Position numbers and translations under genes: made by a program. Source: Spisula solida (lineage: Eukaryota; Mollusca; Bivalvia; Venerida; Mactridae). Taken from it: DNA of 64,000 nt. Of this stretch, positions 12,778-22,800 are shown piece after piece; position 1 is the stretch's first letter, and every line of letters begins with the position of its first letter. Below the pieces are notes generated by a model. That model worked only from the letters and a program-made list of their open reading frames with translations. It did not search any database and had not been told where the DNA came from. Location of the stretch: assembly GCA_947247005.1 (NCBI GenBank), contig OX365953.1:7383001-7447000 (forward strand). Direction: 5' to 3'.

Positions 12778-15700
12778 TTATCCAACAATAGCCACAGCAT
12801 TGCCAGCTCTGAAATATACATTACATTGTAAAGATGACAATACATGTATTACATTTACATTTGCATTATAAACGTTTGATATTTAGACAATGACCACCCA
12901 TGTCTTAACCGTAAGTGATATTAACAGTATTCGGAATAACACAACTTAACTTTTGAAATAATAAACGACGTCTAGGGATGACAACGTGTGTTGAAACTAT
13001 AGTGCAACACGTTCTTATAAATACTGTTTAATCATACAAGTTATAAAATACGTTAGCACACATACAACCCAAAGCCACAAAGAAACGACGGCAGCGCCTA
13101 GCCATCCACGCAAGAGTTATACATAGAACGAACCATCAACATTCCCAAAAAATGGATAGTTCAAGCAAGCCTATATACTCACTCCGCACTGCGGTCTTCG
13201 AATTGTGTGCATAATATTAATTAGCCATAAAGCTGACATTTGGGCGACATTTGGGGGACAAACTTAACAAATCATTTGTTCCAAGTCATGGAAAATTGTG
13301 TTTCTTTAAATAAATTGCGAGGATAGTACTCATTCTCGGCTTGAGTGTCGAAGGTGTCACGTTATGTCCCCACTGAGTATGCTTATCTAAACGTGTAAAA
13401 TATGCTGTATAATACATACCGTATTTCGCATATAACTCGTTTTTGGCTGCTACAAAGGCCATCGTTCCAGTGAAAACCCGTAGATTGACTGTGCTTTAAC
13501 AGCTCTGCGCAGTTCTCATTTCTACTTCCGTTCGGTTCACCTTGTCCCCAGTCTGCAAATTATACTATGAATTAATCATTTTGTCCGAAATCTCATTCAC
13601 ATGCTTATCAAAAGGTTTCCCAAATTGTATAATCGTATTATTTTATATTAATACATTACAGTCTCATGTTCATTCTCAGTTTTAGATATGACAAACATAC
13701 GTGAGCAATTTGTTGTGGTCAGCTACACAGAGGTAAGTCAGGTGAGATCAGACTTGAGAAGTTTCACTTCCTCCTCCCGCCTTTCCCAAAATTAATGCGA
13801 TTATATATTGATGTTATTGTAAAAAGATTTGAGTGTGTTTTTTTAGTTTCAGTTATACATATCCATTCATGTAACGCGAAACAATGTGCCAAATGAAAGT
13901 CCGACCAATCAGCAATGTGCTGTTTTCTCTGACTGGTTAAGCATAATACGATGGATTTAAACACAAGTCCTCTTTAGAATATAACCTTCATTATGAGCCA
14001 ATGGCTGTTAAATGAAAATGTAATCATAAACATTTACTCTTAACAGACCTGACGTCATGCGTTGGCGCTAATTTCTATCGGCCAATCAGAATGCAGAATG
14101 TTATATTCTAAGCCAGTTAGAACATATTAAGTAAATTTTAATGCCTAAAAATCATAAAATTTTACGCTTAACAGACATGATGTTATGTCTTGGCGCTATA
14201 TTCCATCGGTCAATGTTATGTCTTGGCGCTATATTCCATCGGTCAATGTTATGTCTTGGCGCTATATTCCATCGGTCAATCAAATTGCTCGATGTTACAT
14301 TCTTATCTCTGCCCTTTTTAATCATTAAACATTTACTTAATACGTTCTAACATATTTTATGTTCACATAGTACAGGGTAGCAATACCACGTGGCTTTTGA
14401 CTACAGTTACAAGTAGAAATTTGTAAACATTGGAACACAAATATAGCCATAAGTATTTTATTTCTTCATCGATTTCTATAAAATATACGCCACGCTAAGG
14501 GGAAAAGCATTTGCTTTCCGTGAAATATAAGATATTTTTCAGGAGTACTTTTTTTCAGTATTACCGATTTTTCCATTACCCTGTGAAACCTACACGTTCC
14601 ATGGTTTTACAAGGTAATGGAAAAAACGGCACAGCCGCTGAAAAAGATTTTTATTTTTCATGGAAAGCAAATAATTGTCTCCTTAGCGTGGTGTATATAT
14701 CATAGAAATCGATTTCAGAAATAAAATATTTATGACTATTTATTTTCCAATGTTTTCAAATTTCTTCTTGTAACTGTAGTCAAACGTCACGTGGTATTGC
14801 TACACTGTAGTATGCACATACCGTACTGACGTTGTTTCGTGTTTTCATTATCGTACTATCGACTTGTCACTACCGTAATAGCGACATTTTATAGCTATGT
14901 AGCGATGGCCTAAACGGAACACCGTAATACCAACAGGGAGATAACTTCATAACTTGCGACTGGTCAATGCATTACAATGGAATATTTGTTAATAAGGCAT
15001 ACCTGTGAATGTGGGTTGGTCACCAGAACCACTCCATACCCACTCCCCCTCTCTACCAGCATCAGTAAGTCCAATCCACCATTTTTGAACTGACAATATA
15101 TAAAACAACAGTCAATCTCAATGGCAAGAACAGGTGTTAAATATACACGCCAGAGCCCCCTCCATCTTATCAGTTATTGAACTCATTCACATTTTCAAAA
15201 GTTACTACATGTTTGGTAGTGTGCTCTTCATGGCTATTTATAGATTCATATAAGCACTAGTATTACATTTACTATATATTCAGTCGAATATCTTTTGAGA
15301 ATATCCATTACTTCTATAAATTAATATTTTCAGAAATACAATGTACAGGCAAATGATTTCTTATAAAATGATTAAAATTGGTCAGATAACGAATGAATGG
15401 AACATAATAATACGAAATCACATACTTTTAGGCGTAAGACATTTAATGAATTTATCGAAACTACCGCTACTTATTAATTTTTCATTGTGATGACATTATA
15501 TGCAGTATTCATATTACAAGATAGCAATTAACATACTAGAAGGATAAAACTTGGTTAAATGATCCTTGATAAATGTGCTTTCATCATGCGTCTCCACGTG
15601 TACAATATGGCCATTGTGATGTGTTTGACAGAAAATCTGAAAGTACAATCATGATCTATTTAAAGTCCCATTATGCCTTAAAAGGCTATTTTCAAAAAAC

Positions 15701-16955
15701 AATAGTTTGGCAACCGTTCTGCTAAATGATGCATTTTGAGCATATTAGCTGAGTTCCAAAGGTTGAAAACACCATAAGATGAAAGAAAACAAATTAAAGC
15801 CTCCAGTTGGTTTGTAAACAAAATAACGATATGTAAACAATAAATGCATACTTTAAAGTCTAAGGGGAGTAACTCTTGCAAAATTAGTATTTTGTCATCC
15901 ATACATTATACTAAATGTGATTGTTTGCATTCTATTTCGACAGATACAGCTGATATTCTGTCGTCAACTATCGATCATTTGTGAAAACATCATAATTCTT
16001 TGTATTTAGTTTATTTACTGGATGATCGGGAAAAAAGTTTTGGGACTTTAAATATCTTAAAATATTTATTACATATCAGAACTGGACTTGGCCCAAATTT
16101 CCCACTATAAAGTAACGTTGACTGACGTCTAGTGAACGAAAGCGTCATTTCTTAATTCTAAAACCAATATGGCGGATAAAATACATACAACAACCTTAGT
16201 GTATGTAACACCATGATGAAGTTGATAAATCATTTTAAAGTAAGCATTGAACGACGATCGTACAATTAGGAGGCTTGATAAGGAGACATAAGTTAGTTTG
16301 GTGTAATTGCTGTGTATATTCTTCGCCATGTGAAATAACACATGGAAAGCTTTTAACGAGACCACACCGTACAACCCGTTGTGTGTAAGGCAGTTCTGTT
16401 TGCCGAAGGCAGAGACACACGCGTTTTGCGCTACTGGGGTAGGGTAAGTATTTGTTATTTTATATGTTTTGCGTTGCTTTTGAGAGTGATTACTTACAGA
16501 TATCGAAGAAGCGATGAATGAACAATTTGTATACACAATTTATGTGCCCACAAATGCCATATTATTCGAAATAACAGTTTTTAGGTATGCGATGTTTGCA
16601 AAAATGTAAGAATCGCATTTGACATTGAATTATCGACTTAATTTGTGGTTTGGAACAATTCTAAAACATTGTATACAAACTTCAATCCCTCCTCGATATA
16701 TCTGTCGTTTCCGTTTTGAGAAATCTAAATTGTCTGTGAAGATACAGAGGTTTAAATTGAACGAGGTACATAAAAATGCTTTCGACAAACAGAACTGCCT
16801 TACACGCAACGGGTTGTACGGTGTGAGACTTAATTGTGAAATTTGGACATTATGTACTAATAGGCATCTGCTTACCTCCGCTCGGTCGAATGAATAAGTT
16901 CGATTTCTAAAGAAATAGCAGGATCCATGATAGTAAATTGCATTGTGCTTACAAC
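12778..16955 (-). CDS. C-type lectin gene B (5' exon not found)
   Basis: Paralogue of lectin A with the same exon sizes and phases: 16876-16955, 15537-15636, 15003-15089, 13420-13552 and 12778-12808. The frame is continuous, about 143 residues. Visible motifs: GCKHNAIYYHGSCYFF, IFCQTHH with GHIVHVETHDE, QKWWIGLTD with EGEWVW, DWGQGEPNG, NENCAEL, HWNDGLC and VICEIR, then the IVG tail from the micro-exon. The EPN and WND ligands and six cysteines are present. The exon 4 sequence is nearly the same as in gene A, which points to a recent duplication or gene conversion. No signal exon was found between 16956 and gene C. Introns carry a palindromic MITE (14373-14807), a 33-bp triplicate (14182-14280) and one copy of a duplicated 185-bp segment (13046-13235). 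Confidence 0.86.
13046..13235 (-). repeat. duplicated 185-bp segment, copy 2
   Basis: Second copy of the segment at 11340-11530, with the same TATATA-containing motif. It lies inside the last intron of lectin B. Confidence 0.5.
14182..14280. repeat. 33-bp triplicate
   Basis: Three identical 33-bp units beginning GTTATGTCTTGGCGCTATAT. A diverged relative lies just upstream near 14050. It is in lectin B intron 4 and generates a repetitive ORF with no other support. Confidence 0.8.
14373..14807. mobile_element. 435-bp palindromic MITE, TA-flanked
   Basis: The ends are CAGGGTAGCAATACCACGTG and, inverted, CAGTGTAGCAATACCACGTG, with TA on both sides. Homology between arms continues for about 200 bp to a central palindrome around CCATTACC. 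It lies in lectin B intron 4. Confidence 0.7.
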
Positions 16956-18019
16956 CTGAAACACATGAAAAAAACACGTGTACACATTTTCTTACAATCA
17001 TGTTTTGTGCAAGTGTACCGGGTACACTAAATGATTCACTATTACAGTAATTGGTTGGACTGGTTTGTGGACTTGGTTATATCCAACTTTATGTTAAAGT
17101 TAAATACACTATTTTGTTGTATTTTAAAAATAAATCGTCTGACATGTCAAAATGTCAGACACGTTCAATCATAACATGTGTTTGTCACTTTACTATACCA
17201 TAAATGAACTGCATTGACAGGGGAAACAAATATAAATACGTGTATGATGGATGTTAAAAGTTTATTTGCATTCTTCTGTTATATATTAAAGGTATTGAAT
17301 TATTTTACTGGAGCAAATTAGCACAGATAAACTAGTACTACGTATAAAATTATTAATATTCGCGGTGAATTAATTTTCGTTGATTTTGTGGATGAACTTG
17401 GTCGCGAATTTAAATTATAATAATTGACAACAATACATGTATACGAACCAAGAAAGTATTCTTTTAATACAGTAAAAATATACAAAGTCTATACGAAGTC
17501 TATGGTGAACTGTTATTATGACTAAGTGTACATATGTTTATGTACTTAAAATCCACGAGTTTAAGAAACCTCAAAATTACCATTTTACCAAACTCCGCGA
17601 AATTTAATACCCCGCGAAAGTTATTGGGTTTACAGTAGTTCCCTCTTATGCATCCATTACACTCAACAGGATTGCTGGTCACTTTAGTTTTGATTATACC
17701 ATTGAAAAACAGTGTATAAAATAATAACAGGGAACATTTATTATTAAGACAACTTTATTATACACCTGCATATTATAGACACATTCTTTGAACATCCAAA
17801 ACTTCACGACACACCAAAAGAAACACCCTAAGCTGCATCACCAGAATTACAAGACTTAAATATATCCTTAAACCATATTAATAACACATGAACGCGTGCT
17901 GTCGTTGTTTTCCATCCATCGCGCTGTAGAATTCATCCTTGCTATTGTGGATATTTGAAGTGTGCATCATTTGTTCAGCAGCTTTAGAGCGGAGTGGTTA
18001 TGAGCACTGTCACTGAGAT

Positions 18020-18245
18020 AAAAAAAAGATAATATTAAGTCAGACAGGGAAGACAGAACTCAGCTTAACCAGCCGAGCACAGAAAAACATAAAAAACACA
18101 CAAGGTACAATACCCACCTGAACCAGCCGAGCACAGAAAACATAAAAACATAAAAGGCACAATGCTCATCTAAACAAGTTATAATCCTCCCATGTCCAAA
18201 CTGTCGAAATTCCAAATGAACCAGTTCAGCAATCAAAAAGGGGAA
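18020..18245 (-). repeat. dispersed lectin-locus repeat
   Basis: Starts AAGATAATATTAAGTCAGAC, followed by two units of AACCAGCCGAGCACAGAAAA. The same family occurs at five other places in the first 27.5 kb. Confidence 0.65.
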
Positions 18246-18471
18246 TGCCCATTTCTGGATTAAATCTAATACGAGCGACAAAAACAGTGCGATGATCTAG
18301 TCCTGATGAGGCATTGTTTAGGGACTTTCATCAATATTTGTTTTTGAATAGTTGGACGCCACGATCAAACGAATCTACATTTCATAGCACAGTGTAGCTC
18401 ACTGCAATCATGATGGAGACCACCAATAATAATACACGAATCTCATCAACAAATACAATATTGCTCAGATC

Positions 18472-18494
18472 TTCACTCACTCACTCACTCACTT
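18472..18494. repeat. TCAC microsatellite
   Basis: About five to six perfect tandem copies of the tetranucleotide TCAC. Confidence 0.9.
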
Positions 18495-19419
18495 CCTGCC
18501 CGTTATGCCATCTTGTCATGTAGGGCAGCAACAACGGTCCTCCACTTGAGTATATCTTGTGCTACTGTTACTCAGTACTGTCTCAGAATTTTCAGCACAA
18601 CTTCAAGGGTGCGCCTCCATTTCAACTTAGACCTTCCTCGTTTCCGTTTGGACGTGCCCTAGCCTTATGAATACTCTCGTTCCCAAAACATTTGATGGTG
18701 TATGGGGTATTTAAGTAACAAATTAAATCTTGGTTCAATGTAATAAACACTGCGTTAGTGTTTATCGTCGAGTGTCGTCTACACTTCCGGTCATTTTTTT
18801 AAGGTTTTTGTTATAAACATTGGGAGGTGTCAATTCTTGTATTTAATCTTCTGGCATCCTGAAATAAATATTTAAAAGAGATGTCAAGTATATATGTGAA
18901 ATATGTTAATGTATTGAGGGCATTTCGTGTATGCTATACGAGACCAGTTTGCATTTTCTGAGTAAAACAGAAATACTATAACGGGGACAATAAATGGGCT
19001 CCATTAAGTAGCTGAGTAGCTGAAAAGTAAAAAAATATATTTATTAAACTGCAAACGAATGTTTTCTTGTTTTAATTTCATTAAAATATGTCAATACTAG
19101 TATCCCAATTGGGAAATCTCGTATCAATTAATAGAAAGTCTTATTAGTAATAATGAAATGTTCAATTATAGCTATACATCAATTGTATTAGATAGATATA
19201 TTTTATTCCTCCTATAAGGACAGCAAAACATGTTTACAAGTTATAACATATTTACAAAACGTGTCATGTAACGCAGCAAAGGATCTACATGTGCATGTAT
19301 ATACATTTAGAGCAAATAATAGTTATTACAATTTCATAACAAATATCACATAATTAACAATGGTAATAAAGCATTCGTTGTCCTGAATAGTACCAATATT
19401 TATACAATATATGTCTAAT

Positions 19420-19448
19420 CACGCACGTTAATTAAATTAACGTGCGTG
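19420..19448. repeat. perfect palindrome
   Basis: CACGCACGTTAAT and its exact reverse complement are separated by 3 bp. A second imperfect inverted repeat (CCACCAGC to GCTGGTGG) lies at about 19567-19632. Both are downstream of lectin C. Confidence 0.8.
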
Positions 19449-19598
19449 GTCTAATATGGTGGGTAACGGTACACATTTATTGGTGTCGTACTTAAAAGCT
19501 TAATACTCAGTTGCCTTAAACGAAATTCGAAACATTAAGACTGTTAAGTACAAGCTACTGTCTAGTACCACCAGCTAGCTATTGGTGAATGGCAGGTT

Positions 19599-19604
19599 TT
19601 TATT
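19599..19604 (-). terminator. possible poly(A) signal of lectin C
   Basis: First AATAAA on the minus strand after the lectin C stop, about 255 nt downstream. Unlike A and B, no signal sits close to the stop, so this is tentative. Confidence 0.25.
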
Positions 19605-19858
19605 GTTCATTCATCCAATAGATTGCTGGTGGGCATTGTACATATGAATACGGTGTTCTCTCCTATTCTCAATATTACTAGTATACATTGTACTATGCAT
19701 ATCTTACACATTTTAATCAGAAAATTGTTTTTGAAGGATGCGTTATCAAAACCGATCTGTAACAAAGGAAATCAAAATAACGACGATTAGTTGATGGATA
19801 AGATGGTCTATTTCATCTTCTGACACAACAGTGTACAAAAATTAGCACGATCAAGGGG

Positions 19859-22800
19859 TTAACCAACAATTCCTACGTTCTCCGAGTTACCGGCTCTGTA
19901 ATAAAAAAAATAATATAATATATCATGTAAAACTACCTGGGTTTCAAATATTTACTAGAACGGAACATGGGAGGTAATAACACAATGATAGTTAACAAAA
20001 CATCTAGTTCAACACTTTTTACAAATATATCTAGAACAAACCTTCTTTTTAATGTTTCTTGTTAAGACTATTTTTTCATAATTTAATACCGGAATTCAAA
20101 CGGTTACTTACGGAAATCTACACAATGTGGTTAATAGTTCTGCAATATTACCAATGATTCTGTTAATGAACTCATACCAAACCATATCAGTCCCTAATTT
20201 GTAGTTGTTTGAGCAATATAAGTTGAGCGTAAGTTCGAGATTTCCGTAAGTGATTCGATAAAACAGTACTCAGGGATTTCACTAGACTCAAAAAGTAAAG
20301 GGTCAAAATGACTGTTGACAATCAAAATGATAGTCAGTAAACTATTGCAAGAAGATTTATATTATAAGTATTGATAATTTGTCTCTTTTAAACGTCAAGA
20401 GTCAAAACTTGCACTTCTGTGAAATGGGAGAGTCAAAATGCAGTTTAGTTTCATGAAATCCCTGTGGTACCAAGTGTTCGTGTTTTTCAAACAACTGTTT
20501 CTTACCTCATATATGAATATAAATTTAGTACAGTTGAACTAAGAGTTGACGATTAATTGAATAGAATAAGTTAAGAGTATACGCTCTGACTTACGGTTTT
20601 TCACAAATCATAGGTAGGTGCTGGGAACATGGAGCATCGTTCCAGTGGGCTGAAGATATATCGTTGGCACTGTATTGTAGAAATTCTCCACAACTCTCTG
20701 TGTGACCTCCATTTGGTTCATTAGGTCCCCAATCTGGTATAAGATAGACAAAGCGACAATTTAAGTAGAAATTAAAGGCACTAAAGACAAGCAATTTTTC
20801 AAAGAAGAAAATCTGACATAGGACAATGCCTGGATGGGTATAAAAACGTTATGTTGGTTTAAAATTAAAAAAAAGTGTTTGAATACGATATGGCGTTTAG
20901 CTTCTGTTTTATTTTTATTTATAGGTTTCACTTTACATTTGTGTATCTATTCTTTATAAGTATTTAATTACCAGGTGTTCACTTCATGATGTTTAATTCA
21001 ACTCGATTTTACGATTAATAAGCTTTTATATATCCACGCCACCAGGAAATCTATCTTGGCGAGGACCCTAGAAAGGGTTAGTTACTTTGGTGTTGGGGGA
21101 TAGTGCATGATACAGAAGATAGCCCATTCGACTATTAGTAAGTTTTGTTATGTTAGGTGGGAAACACAACCTTCGGATCAGCAGTCAATAGCTCTCATCA
21201 CTGGATCACTTGCCCACCCGTTCCATTAATCCAAATAAATACTAATTCAGCAACCTTACATTTGGTTGCTGAAACTAATAATCCATTATACTTTTCGACA
21301 GCTTGTGTATCTTTACTTGTTTAGTTGGACATTGTGTCTTGTATGTGTTTTAAGTTATCTGTGCTCGGTTGGTTAAGTTGGGCATTGTGCCTTGAGTTTT
21401 TAATGTTTTCTGTGATGGGCTGGTTAAGTTGAGTGCTGCCTTTCCTGTCTGACTTATTATAATAGTTTTAATATTTTTTACTGTTAATTTTTGGTACACC
21501 GGTATCTCCTTAGACCTACGAGGGGTGATAAATATATTCGCGGACTTTCCTTCTAACTTTTGTTATATTGATCCTAGATTAATGAAATTACCAGGTCATG
21601 CAGACCTATTAATTATCTAGCGTTTTAATCCATTTATTTTATTGTGATATCACAATTTAATGATGACGTCACTGATCGTGACCCGTGTGCAGCACGCGCC
21701 GTCGAGCATGCCGGACAATACATAATCATAGAGCAACGGCACATCAGTAAAAATTACGTCAATCTTAGAAAATCCGTCTGAAATCTCAAAGATGACATAA
21801 CCAAAATGTCGGGGGATTCTTTGCGCCACATATTAAGGACCTACATATGATTATATCGTATATGCGATTGTAGGCACCCTGCAGTCAAGCAGATGCATTG
21901 ATAAAATAAGGGAAAACGGAAGAATTATCACCATGGTAGGGATACTCTCCTCTATTTTCTGTGAAATGAGAGGCATATTTCTTAACCATATATTATTGGC
22001 GAAAACTGCGATCAGTATTGGCTACGAATAAATAAACCTTTGAATCCAGCTACAAAGGGTTCTTTAGAAATTGCGCCCCAAACTTCCTAAGTTGTGCTTT
22101 TTTCACCATCAGGATAATAACGACTGCTTTAAGCCAACCGTCTTTTGTAGAGTTTTATGTACAATAACGTATCAAAACTCTGCTTTATCCATCTTACATT
22201 TGAGAGGTGACTATTTATTACTTATTTTGTCTTTAAAGTAAAACGATCGTCGTCCATATGGGTCCAGATATGAGTCCAAAAAGGAGCTATGTACGTTTAA
22301 AACGGGAGCGCCTAGAGTGGCGTCACGTGACGGTCTACGTCACGCGCTCATTGAGTGAATGAAATTGTGTAATAAGTGTAATAAATGATGATACATTGTT
22401 TTGGAGCCTAACTGACAATATAAAATTGCTAGATGAAAAGTCCACGAATATATTGATCACCCCTCGTATATCCTTATGACAGTATGTAGTCGTTCAATGT
22501 AATAAGATGTTGATAATATAGACAAACCTGTGAAATCCGGTTTCTCATTGGTGGCAGTCCAAACCCACGTTCCCTCTACATCATCATCAGTGAGTCCAAT
22601 CCACCATAGTTTGTCTGTCAATATTAAACCATTTATGGCAACATATAAAATATATCATCAAATAAATCAATTAGCAATTCCTTTGGATGCCACACCATGG
22701 CGTGTTTTCTTTTTTGATTGCTTTGTTTATTTCAACATGACATATGCTCTTCTGTTTGTATATTGGTAATTACTCCAGTTTCATACACGGAATGCCCAAT

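Larger units (their letters stand above)
16956..19858. other. spacer between lectins B and C
   Basis: No lectin B signal exon was recognised. Contents seen: a segment at 18826-18870 related to 10691-10736, a dispersed repeat (18020-18245), a TCAC microsatellite and palindromes near 19420-19640. Confidence 0.45.

Noticed and set aside
14141..14350. ORF with repeated MLCLGAIFHRS
   Set aside because: Explained by the 33-bp triplicate in a lectin intron. No start context, homology or splice support.
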